Assembly (NCBI GenBank): GCA_023394415.1
Contig: JAEXAR010000006.1
Location: forward strand, 1-14,422
Reading direction: 5' to 3'
Length of the DNA: 14,422 nucleotides
DNA from: Bacteroidota bacterium
GTDB taxonomy: Bacteria; Bacteroidota; Bacteroidia; Flavobacteriales; Weeksellaceae
Numbering within the stretch: the stretch's first letter is position 1; every line of letters begins with the position of its first letter. This document shows positions 1 through 8,200 of this stretch, piece by piece. A model generated the notes under the pieces. That model was not told where the DNA came from, made no database searches, and was given only the letters and a program-made list of their open reading frames with translations. Both the position numbers and the translations under genes were made by a program.

Positions 1-276
1 GAAGTGAAAGCAGAACCCCAACCCGATAAAAAACAAGAAAATCAAAATAATATGGCAACAGCACAAACAACAACGGAAACAAGCGAATATCGCTACAAGC
101 CGGAGCAGATTGATTGGGACACAATGATAAACCTCGGATTGAGCAAAGAGTATCTTGAAAAAAGGAACCTGCTCGTCCATTTTCTTTATCAGGGTTTCAC
201 ACAGGCTGTCAAGGAATTTTGTTCGGTTTATCTTACGGGCTTTGAGTTCCATAAACGTGTGGTAAAAATCACCTAA
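1..276 (+). pseudogene. Truncated DUF4099/DUF3945 conjugative-transposon protein (5' end outside the window)
   Basis: The frame is open at the left edge, so this is an internal piece of a longer gene. The residues encoded by about 70-174, including YRYKPEQIDWDTM and LGLSKEYLEKRNLL, match the start of the DUF4099/DUF3945 region of proteins found beside topoisomerase genes in Bacteroidota conjugative transposons. From memory of the family, that region continues for several hundred residues with a D/E-P-L-L-x-G-Y segment. Here homology stops just after the codons for RNLL, at about 172-175. The remaining 33 or so codons are the antisense of rteC and end at a TAA at 274-276. The first ATG-like codon in view (GTG at 4) is therefore probably not the real start. 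The role of the intact family is not established. This copy is a deletion fusion and unlikely to work. Confidence 0.75.
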
Positions 277-977
277 CTCAATATTAAAGGCATCTTCAAA
301 TGCTTTAGCAATCAATTTTATATCTGTATTCCCATTGTTAAATACACCGTGGGAGTACAGTGCATATATGAGTTCCGTAAGTGCTGTTTTGCTTGCCGTC
401 CATTTCAACGAATTGTTTGAAACCTTTTTAACATTGACGTTGTTTAACCTGTCTTCCAAATATACCTGTATCAGGTCATTGGCAATTATCTTGGCAACCT
501 TGTAATCGTGCGAAGTAGAAAAGCGATGGTCTGCCTCGAAATAAAAAGTGTCTAACCACAGTCTTATATCGTGCTTCCCCCGTACAAAAAACTTCTCGTC
601 AACGAAAGAATTATTGCTCCGGTAATATTTGTAAAAATCAAGGTTATTGTCAAAGAACCTTTTTAGCTTTTTCAGTTCTTTGACAAAATATTTCTTGGTA
701 CGCTTATTTCCATACGGTCTTCTCGTTTCGATTTTATAGATGGCATTGTAGTAGATGAGCTTTGAAACGATAATTGGCTTCTGATATTTGAAAAAGCGAA
801 TTTCTTCATCAACATTCTTAAATCCCCTTTTTAAGACATAATGTTTTACGTCAGACAGACATTTGATGATAAGTTTATAACTGCTTCAATGCGTTCTATC
901 GAACAGTCTGTTTCAATCTCCAATTCTTTGATTTCGCTTTCCAGTTTAATCAGTGTTTGGTTATAAAATTTATCCAT
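175..977 (-). pseudogene. rteC: RteC family regulator, frameshifted and 3'-truncated
   Basis: I read this gene by hand because it has no continuous frame. ATG at 977 starts MDKFYNQTLIKLESEIKELE, and the frame then runs to a premature TAA after about 43 codons. Restoring one A on the minus strand in the short run at about 874-876 rejoins the frame, giving SDVKHYVLKRGFKN, FFKYQKPIIVSKLIYYNAIY, RPYGNKRTKKYFVKELKK, VRGKHDIRLWLDTFYFEADH and LIYALYSHGVFNNGNTD. This is the full RteC domain (about 267 residues with the frame repaired). In CTnDOT, RteC activates the excision operon in response to tetracycline induction. The native stop is missing: after KKMDE the frame runs into the DUF4099 fragment and stays open to the window edge. 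A one-base sequencing error could also explain the frameshift, but the 3' fusion would remain. Confidence 0.85.
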
Positions 978-1010
978 CCGTTATCTTAAATCTATTTTTT
1001 AAACAATAAT

Positions 1011-1065
1011 AGAGAAGCCCAAATACTGTCATATTGGAAAGAAATTTGCATTTTCGGGCTTCTCT
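1011..1065. repeat. 10-bp perfect inverted repeat upstream of rteC
   Basis: AGAGAAGCCC at 1011-1020 is the exact reverse complement of GGGCTTCTCT at 1056-1065, separated by 35 bases. It lies between the last gene of the metal operon and the start of rteC, both on the minus strand. It could be a weak terminator for the metal operon (a T-rich stretch follows on the minus strand), a regulatory element upstream of rteC, or the remains of an element end. The long loop argues against a standard intrinsic terminator. Confidence 0.5.
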
Positions 1066-1111
1066 TTTGGAACTTTGGTTTTTCCTGGATACAGAACTAA
1101 TAAGTCCACTT

Positions 1112-1312
1112 TTAGTGATAGTGATAGATATAATAGTGTCTAATTTTTATGTATATCAAAGCAAAAAGACACAGAGCTAAAAATATCCCAAAAAGTATCA
1201 TAAAGAGCGAAGGTCTTTTCTTCTTCTTCGACAAATTGACATTTGAGGGTTTAGAAGCTCCATATCTTTTGTACGGAGGTACTTTTTGATAACTTTTGCC
1301 TTTCTTACGCAT
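1112..1312 (-). CDS. Small basic single-pass membrane protein, function unknown
   Basis: This encodes 66 residues from an ATG at 1312. The N-terminal 33 residues are strongly basic (RKKGK, then a KKKKR cluster), followed by one hydrophobic segment of about 20 residues (FMILFGIFLALCLFALIYI) and a short tail rich in His and Tyr (RHYYIYHYH). The positive-inside rule predicts the N terminus in the cytoplasm and the His/Tyr tail in the periplasm. It starts 34 bases after the stop of the metal ATPase on the same strand, so it is probably the last gene of the operon. I do not recognise the family. The His-rich tail could touch metal, but that is only a guess from context. It may be a real gene because start, composition and topology are coherent. 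Confidence 0.55.
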   Translation of the reverse strand: MRKKGKSYQKVPPYKRYGASKPSNVNLSKKKKRPSLFMILFGIFLALCLFALIYIKIRHYYIYHYH

Positions 1313-1346
1313 TGTCTGTTTTATTCATCATTAGGATGACCTAATC

Positions 1347-3383
1347 TTAAAATTTCATCCGCTGTATCCTTACCGCATTTAATATTGCCAATAATGCAAC
1401 TCCCACATCTGCGAAAACGGCTTCCCACATTGTAGCTAATCCACCTGCGCCCAGTACTAATACGACACCTTTTACTACAAACGCCAATGTGATGTTTTGC
1501 CACACTATTTTCTTGGTTTGTTTACCAATATTGATTGCCATCGGAATTTTACTCGGCTTGTCATCTTGGATTACTACATCGGCAGTTTCAATAGTGGCAT
1601 CACTTCCTAAACCGCCCATTGCCATACCTACGTCGCTCAAAGCTACTACAGGCGCATCATTCACTCCATCGCCAACAAATGCTACGGTTTCGTTTTTGGT
1701 TTTTATTTCTTTTACTTTATTTACTTTGTCTTCTGGCAACAAGTCGCCGAAGGCATTATTAATTCCCAATTTATCAGCAACAAATTTTACCACGGTGCTT
1801 TTATCTCCACTCAACATTGTAGTTTTTACGCCTAATGTTTTTAGTTTGTCAATCGTAATCTGTGCATCTTCTTTGATGCTGTCGGCAATGGTAATGTAGC
1901 CTGCAAATTTTCCATCATAAGCAATGGCGATTAGGGTGTAAACAATTGTACTTGGGTCTAAATCATAAACAATATTAAATTTATCCATCAGTTTAAAGTT
2001 TCCTACCAATAACTCTTTTCCGTTTACGATAGCTTTTAATCCGTGACCTGCTATTTCTTCTGTGTTTTCTAATTTTAGGGAATTGTCAATTTCTCCTACA
2101 TATTGATGAATGGCTGTGGCAACAGGATGTGTACTTTGACTTTCTAAGGCATTTACCAATTTCAGAATTTCGTCTTTATTTAATTCAGGTTTCAAATTAA
2201 CTTCCTGTACTTTGAAAACGCCTTCGGTCATTGTTCCGGTTTTATCCATCACAACATTCTGAATACCTGCAATCACATCTAAAAAGTTACTTCCTTTGAA
2301 TAAAATCCCATTTTTTGAAGCGGCACCAATTCCACCAAAATACCCTAAAGGAATACTGATAACCAAAGCACACGGACAAGAAATAACCAAAAACACTAAT
2401 GCTCTGTATAACCATTGACTGAACAAATAATTATCAACAAAAAAGTAAGGAACTACAGTAATAAGCACTGCTAATAACACAACAATTGGTGTATAGATTT
2501 TTGCGAATTTTCTGATGAATAACTCTGTTGGTGCTTTTTGTGCAGTAGCATTCTGAACCAATTCCAAAATCTTTGAAAGCTTGCTATCGGTATATGCCGT
2601 GGTTACTTTTACCTGTGCAACTGTGTTTAAATTTATCATTCCTGCTAAAACAGTTTCGCCTTTGGTTTTGGTGTCGGGTTTGCTTTCGCCAGTTAATGCT
2701 GCGGTGTTGAATGCTGCCGTTTCGGATAACAATTCGCCATCCAATCCTAATTTCTCTCCGGGTTTTAATTGAATGATATTGCCGATGCTTACAGTTGCTG
2801 CTTTTACAGTTTTAGGTTGGTTATTTTCTAAAATCGTTACTTCATCGGGTCTTTGGTCGAGCAGGGTTTTAATGTTGGCTTTGGCTCTTGTTACGGCTAA
2901 TGTTTGGAACACTTCGCCAACGGCGTAAAACAGCATAACGGCAACACCTTCGGGATATTCGCCAATGGCGAAAGCTCCGATAGTGGCAATGCTCATCAAT
3001 AAAAACTCTGAAAATACATCGCTTTTGCGGATGCTTTCAAATGCTTCTTTAATAACAGGAAAACCAACCGGAGCATAAGCAACAATGTACCAAACAATCC
3101 TTACCCAACCTGTGAACCAGGATTGAGGAAACCAATTATCAAATGCAATAGCAATCATCAGTAAAACAAAACTGATAATGGCAGGTAAAAACATTTGAAT
3201 GGTAGATTTATCGGTACTTCCGTGGTTGTGACCGTCATCATCACTGTGTTCGTGGTTGTGACCGTCATTGTCGTGATGCTTTTCTAATAATTTTTTAGCA
3301 TTGGCATCGGTATATATTTTTTCTTCTTGTGGTGTGCAGCAAAGCTGTTTGCCTTGTGCATCGTATTTATGTTTGTGTTCCAT
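1347..3383 (-). CDS. P1B-2 type heavy-metal ATPase (Zn2+/Cd2+/Pb2+ exporter)
   Basis: This 678-residue inner-membrane ATPase exports divalent soft metals from cytoplasm to periplasm. Visible motifs are TGES at 231-234 (actuator), the CPC metal-site motif at 336-338, DKTGT at 380-384 with the phosphorylated Asp380, the HP dipeptide at 419-420 and GDGVNDAP at 571-578. Lys638 and Asp659 in the last two helices match the Lys/Asp pair that marks the ZntA/CadA (P1B-2) group. There is no CxxC heavy-metal-associated domain. Instead the first 55 residues are rich in His and Asp, with a duplicated DGHNH segment and a Cys15-Cys16 pair. Its start shares one base with the stop of the upstream methyltransferase-like gene (TAATG), so translation is probably coupled. 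Residues 1-60 are soluble, with helices following from about 62. Naming it cadA or zntA would go beyond the sequence. Confidence 0.93.
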   Translation of the reverse strand: MEHKHKYDAQGKQLCCTPQEEKIYTDANAKKLLEKHHDNDGHNHEHSDDDGHNHGSTDKSTIQMFLPAIISFVLLMIAIAFDNWFPQSWFTGWVRIVWYIVAYAPVGFPVIKEAFESIRKSDVFSEFLLMSIATIGAFAIGEYPEGVAVMLFYAVGEVFQTLAVTRAKANIKTLLDQRPDEVTILENNQPKTVKAATVSIGNIIQLKPGEKLGLDGELLSETAAFNTAALTGESKPDTKTKGETVLAGMINLNTVAQVKVTTAYTDSKLSKILELVQNATAQKAPTELFIRKFAKIYTPIVVLLAVLITVVPYFFVDNYLFSQWLYRALVFLVISCPCALVISIPLGYFGGIGAASKNGILFKGSNFLDVIAGIQNVVMDKTGTMTEGVFKVQEVNLKPELNKDEILKLVNALESQSTHPVATAIHQYVGEIDNSLKLENTEEIAGHGLKAIVNGKELLVGNFKLMDKFNIVYDLDPSTIVYTLIAIAYDGKFAGYITIADSIKEDAQITIDKLKTLGVKTTMLSGDKSTVVKFVADKLGINNAFGDLLPEDKVNKVKEIKTKNETVAFVGDGVNDAPVVALSDVGMAMGGLGSDATIETADVVIQDDKPSKIPMAINIGKQTKKIVWQNITLAFVVKGVVLVLGAGGLATMWEAVFADVGVALLAILNAVRIQRMKF

Positions 3384-3982
3384 TAGAGTAGTCTTTTAGT
3401 TGTTTTTTTATAAATTAAATATTGTTCTCCGTGTTGTTTTTCCAAAAACTCTTCTTCTAATCTTATCTGAATTTGAATAACGATATAGGTAGTAAGCATC
3501 AAGAAAAATGTAAGTGCATTGGGTAGTATAAAAAATATTCCTGCAACACTGATTATCATTCCTAAAAAAATCGGGTTCCGGCTGTAAGAGAATAATCCTT
3601 TTGTGATTAATTCGGTTTTATTATTTTCATCGATACCAATGCGCCAACTGTTACTCATTTGATATTGCGCTACAGAAATCCATAGTAATGAAAAGTGTAT
3701 CAGAATTAATCCAATGATTAAAAACACGTCTTTCATTAAATAAGAAATCGGCACTAAATATTGATATATTTTATCGCTGAACGAATAGATGAATACCGCA
3801 ACGAAGAGCAATGCTATCAATACCTTCATCACAAAACCGATATAATCGTGTGCATTATCTGTTTTGCCAAAAGTTACGGGATTGATACCTGTTTGCTTGT
3901 AGGTGCGGTATGATGGCAGCACAAAAGCTACCATCATATACAACACCAAATACACCGGCAAATAAAATTTTAACCAAATCAT
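3383..3982 (-). CDS. Isoprenylcysteine/phospholipid methyltransferase-like membrane protein
   Basis: This is an integral membrane protein of 199 residues from the ATG at 3982. A TTG at 3991 in the same frame would add three residues; I prefer ATG. About five hydrophobic helices come first, then the family signature: SRNP followed by a hydrophobic stretch (nucleotides about 3564-3583), and near the C terminus EEEFL and HGEQYLIYKK. Those C-terminal features match the S-adenosylmethionine-binding region of the ICMT/PEMT-like family. Bacteria lack prenylated CaaX proteins, so the substrate is probably a lipid or another small hydrophobic molecule. It lies within 15 bases of the adaptor gene and overlaps the ATPase start by one base, so it is an integral operon member. 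A link to metal tolerance, such as membrane modification, is inference only. Confidence 0.8.
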   Translation of the reverse strand: MIWLKFYLPVYLVLYMMVAFVLPSYRTYKQTGINPVTFGKTDNAHDYIGFVMKVLIALLFVAVFIYSFSDKIYQYLVPISYLMKDVFLIIGLILIHFSLLWISVAQYQMSNSWRIGIDENNKTELITKGLFSYSRNPIFLGMIISVAGIFFILPNALTFFLMLTTYIVIQIQIRLEEEFLEKQHGEQYLIYKKTTKRLL

Positions 3983-3994
3983 AGCGTTCAATTT

Positions 3995-5281
3995 TTAATG
4001 TTCGTGACCACCTGCATTGCTTAGTTTTGCATTGACGAAAAACGCACCTTTTACTACAATCTTTGCATTGGCAGGAATTTCATTTACAAATGTTACTGCG
4101 GTGTAACCCATATCAGATACGCCTTTTAGCACTTCTACCTTTTCAAAATTCTTAGCCGTTTTATCTTCTTTATGGTCTTTTTCTTCGCCCTCTTTGTGGT
4201 TGCCTTCTTTTTCTCCTTCTTCGTGATGGGCTTCTGCTTCTTTGTCGGTTTGTACAAAAATGTAGTATTTGCCATCGGCATTTACAATCGCATCATTGGG
4301 TACAGCTGGAGTTGTTACATTGCTAAGACTGACAATACCAGTGATGTTCATTCCATCAATTAAACCACTTTTATTACCATTTACACGACAATGAACGGCG
4401 ATGGTTTTGCTCTCGTTTTCAAAGGATGAACCAATGCTGAAAACTGTAGCATCATACTCAGCAGTAGGATTATTGGTTAAAGTAAAATGAATAGTTTGTC
4501 CAACTTTTACCTGTGGTAAATCTTTTTCAAACACCTGTAAATCTAAATGCAATGAACTGTTATCTACAATTTCGATAACCGGCGAAGAAACATCTACATA
4601 ACTTCCAATTTTGGCAAAAACGTTGCTAACCGTACCATTCAGCGGACTGGTTACGACCAATGCGGATTTTAAATTTCCGTTTGATACCGAACCTGGATTG
4701 ATGCCCATTAATTGTATCTGCTGTTGCAAGGAAGCTCTGCGGGTTCTTAAACTGCTTAATTCGGCAGTAGCACTTTGCAGATTTTTCTTTGCACCTGCAT
4801 TGCCTTCATTCAGTTCTTTTTGCCTTGCTAATTCCTGTTCTGCAAACGTAATTCTGCTTGCTGTACTCAAATATTCTTCCTGCAATTGGATGAACTGCGG
4901 ATTGGCAATGGTTGCAATAACCTGACCTTTTCTTACATAATCTCCAATTTGAACTTTCAGTGTTCTTATCACACCGCCATACAAAGAAGTGGCGTTGGCT
5001 TTATTGTTATTGGGAACTTTCAGATTTCCGTTTGCTTTGATGGTTGCTGTTAATTCCTTGTGTTCAATGGTGCCTAATTGTATGCCTACCGTTTTTATTT
5101 GTTCTTCGGTAAGTGTGGCAATGGTTGGCGTTTCTTCCTCGTGTGGTGCTTCTTCTTTTCCTGCAGTTTTGGTTTCGGCAGATTTATCTTCTGCTTTCTT
5201 ATCATTTTTACAGGCAGAAAAAGCAAATAGTAAAACAGCTATGGCTGTCATCAACGTGATTTTTTTTATATTGAATTTCAT
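3995..5281 (-). CDS. CzcB/CusB-type RND adaptor lipoprotein
   Basis: This 428-residue periplasmic adaptor bridges the inner-membrane RND pump and the outer-membrane factor. It begins with a lipoprotein signal: basic start, hydrophobic core, and lipobox FSAC with Cys24 as the lipidated residue. Residues 25-55 are a charged linker. Then come a barrel-sandwich lipoyl-like half (about 90-130, with VQIGDYVRKGQVIA), a coiled-coil hairpin (about 131-195), the second lipoyl half (about 205-240, with SPLNGTVSNVFAKIGSYV), a beta-barrel domain and a membrane-proximal domain. Residues 348-376 form an insertion dense in His, Glu, Lys and Asp, and the protein ends GGHEH; both could bind metal in the periplasm. 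The gene starts 6 bases after the stop of the pump gene, consistent with co-translation of complex partners. Confidence 0.93.
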   Translation of the reverse strand: MKFNIKKITLMTAIAVLLFAFSACKNDKKAEDKSAETKTAGKEEAPHEEETPTIATLTEEQIKTVGIQLGTIEHKELTATIKANGNLKVPNNNKANATSLYGGVIRTLKVQIGDYVRKGQVIATIANPQFIQLQEEYLSTASRITFAEQELARQKELNEGNAGAKKNLQSATAELSSLRTRRASLQQQIQLMGINPGSVSNGNLKSALVVTSPLNGTVSNVFAKIGSYVDVSSPVIEIVDNSSLHLDLQVFEKDLPQVKVGQTIHFTLTNNPTAEYDATVFSIGSSFENESKTIAVHCRVNGNKSGLIDGMNITGIVSLSNVTTPAVPNDAIVNADGKYYIFVQTDKEAEAHHEEGEKEGNHKEGEEKDHKEDKTAKNFEKVEVLKGVSDMGYTAVTFVNEIPANAKIVVKGAFFVNAKLSNAGGHEH

Positions 5282-5287
5282 TTGTAC

Positions 5288-8200
5288 TTATTGATTGATG
5301 AATGAATAAATATTGATTACAGATTGGTTGACCTGCTGAATGCTTTTGAGGTAATTCAACTGAATATCGGTTGCGGTTTGCAAAGCAAAAAGATATTCTA
5401 CATAACCGATGTCGCCTGTTTTGTAACCTAATTGTGCTGCTGAAACAATTTCTTTAGCATTAGGCAAAGCTTCTTGCTGAAAATAATTGAACTGCTTCAT
5501 ATCCTGCTGGTATTGCAACAAAGCATTTTGTATTTGTGTTGCCAACGTTTTCTGTTGCTGTTGTGCATTGGCTTCGGCTGCTTGCTTTCTATAATCCAAA
5601 GATTCTATCCTTGCCTTTGTAGCACCGTAAGTAATGGGAATTGCAATGCCGATGTTTACAGAATTAAACCGGTTTCCGCCATTGAAAAACTTCTCAGCTC
5701 CATTCACATTTTGAAAACCAATTAAAGACTGATTGACATACCCAATCGTAAAATCGGGTAAACCTTGTGCCCGTTCTACTTTTTTGGTTTTTTCCGCAAT
5801 AACTGCTTCCTGATACAAAGATTGAATAGCAGGATGATTTGCTACTGCATCATTGTCCAGCAAATTACTGATTTGTAAAGGTTGAAAAATTCCATTTTCT
5901 ACAATGATAAAATCTTCTTTAGCATTCATTAATGTTTTCAGACTGGCAACTGCATTATTTAATAACACTTCATTCTGTTTTAACAATAAATTGATTTCCC
6001 CTTTCTTAGCTTCTGCTGTACTTATATCCACTTTTTTAGTATCACCAGTTTTGTATCGAAGCTTTGCAATGCCAATAAAATCACCATATAAGCTGTCCAA
6101 TTGTTGCAATTGCTTTTGATTGTGTTGCAGGTACAGGATTTGATAATAATACGTTCGTACTTGGTTTTTTAATTCTAAAACACTCAAGTTCTTCTGCAAT
6201 TCTTTACCTTTTATTTCTGCATTAATCAATTGCTTTTTTGCTCCAAATAATGAAGGAAATGGAATTGTTTGTGTGACCTGAAAAGACTGGTCGAATTTTG
6301 TACTATTATATTGACCCAATTGTGCGTTAAAATCGAGTTTTGGTAATTCTCCGGCTGTTTTTTTCAAAACTTTACTCGCCTCAATTTCCAAATCAGATGC
6401 TTTAATACTTTGATTATTTTGTAGGGCAATATTTATCGCATCATCAACACTTGATAAATGCTGTGTTTGTGCATTTGCTGTAAAACCTACCAAGGATAGT
6501 AGCAATACAATGATAGTTGCAATGGGTTTCACTTTGAATTTTCTTTTTAAATTAATTTTTGAATTAAAAATGATGTAGAGTAATGGCAGAACGAACAACG
6601 TAAGGAAAGTTGCCGTAAACAAACCACCAATTACTACGGTTGCTAAAGGTTTTTGAACTTCTGCACCTGCGCTGCTGCTCAATGCCATTGGTAAAAATCC
6701 TAAACTGGCAACAGTTGCGGTCATCAATACAGGTCGAAGTCTTATTTTTGTCCCTTCGATTACTCGTTTGAAAATATCTTTCATTCCTTCTTTTTCCAAT
6801 TGGTTGAAAGTGCCTATCAATACAATTCCGTTAAGAACGGCTACACCAAACAAGGCGATAAAACCAATTCCCGCACTGATGCTGAAAGGCATTCCACGAA
6901 GCATTAAAGCCAAAACGCCACCAATCGCACTCATCGGAATTGCGGTAAATATTAAACCTGCTTGTTTGAAGGAACGGAACGTAAAATAGAGCAACACAAA
7001 AATTAATAACAAGGAAATAGGAACGGCTATCATTAATCTATTGCTGGCTTCTTTCAGATTTTCAAACTGACCGCCGTAAGTGAAATAATAACCTGGTGGT
7101 AATTTTACCTGTGCATTTAATTTTTGCTGAATTTCTTCTACCACACTTTGCACATCTCTGCCTGCAACGTTGAATCCGATTACAATTCTACGTTTTCCTG
7201 CTTCACGACTTATTTGCGCCGGACCTAATTTATAATCAATCGTAGCAACTTGCGATAACGGAATTTGATTGCCTGTAGAAGTTGGTATCATTAAATTATT
7301 TACATCTTCGATACTGCTTCTGTAAACACTATCTAACCGAACAACCAAATCAAATCTTCTTTCATTTTCGAAAACCACACCTGCACTTTTCCCTGCAAAA
7401 GCGGTACTTACCACGTTGTTTACGTCTTCTACATTAATTCCATAATTGGCTAAGCGAGTACGGTCATATTCCACATTTATTTGCGGTAAGCCACTCACAC
7501 GTTCTACTTGTGGAGATGTAGCGCCTTCTACTGTTTGTATAACCTTACTAACCTTATCAGCATTCAAGGCAAGCGTATCTAAATTTTCTCCAAATATTTT
7601 TACTGCAACATCTTGCCTAATACCTGTCATCAACTCATTGAAACGCATTTGTATTGGCTGGTTCTTTTCGAAAAATACACCAGGTATTGCTTCTAATTTT
7701 TCATTGATAGCATCTGCCAATTCATCATAACTTCTGCCACTTTTCCATTCACTTTGCGGTTTTAAAATAACCATTAAATCTGTCGCTTCAGGTGGCATTG
7801 GGTCGGTTGGTACTTCTGCGGCTCCGGTTTTGCCTACTACCATTTTTACTTCGTCAAATTCTTTAATAATTCTTGAAGCTTGCATTGAGGTTTCTATACT
7901 CTGGCTCAATGAACTTCCTTGTGGCAAAATGCAATGAAAGGCAAAATTTCCTTCCTGTAACTGTGGTATAAATTCGCCACCCATTCGGCTGAATAAAAAA
8001 AGGCTAAAAGCAAATATGGCAACGGTTATACTTACTAGCCAATATTTTATTCTGATGGCTTTTTCTAACAATGGCTGGTATTTTCTTTGTAGCCAATTCA
8101 TCATCCTATCCGAAATAGTTTCTTTGTGTACTGGCTTCTTAGATAGGAATAAAGCACACATCATCGGGATGTAGGTCAAAGACAAAATCAACGCTCCAAA

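Noticed and set aside
1321..1503. 60-codon minus-strand frame overlapping the ATPase 3' end
   Set aside because: It is a shadow of the ATPase gene in another frame, with Cys/Arg-rich composition and no domain.
1489..1899. 136-codon plus-strand frame inside the ATPase gene
   Set aside because: Antisense of conserved ATPase motifs; its hydrophobic look comes from the complementary strand of coding DNA.
4172..4363. Phe-rich plus-strand frame over the adaptor's His/Glu-rich insertion
   Set aside because: Antisense of a Glu/Lys-rich coding stretch reads as a false Phe-rich membrane segment.
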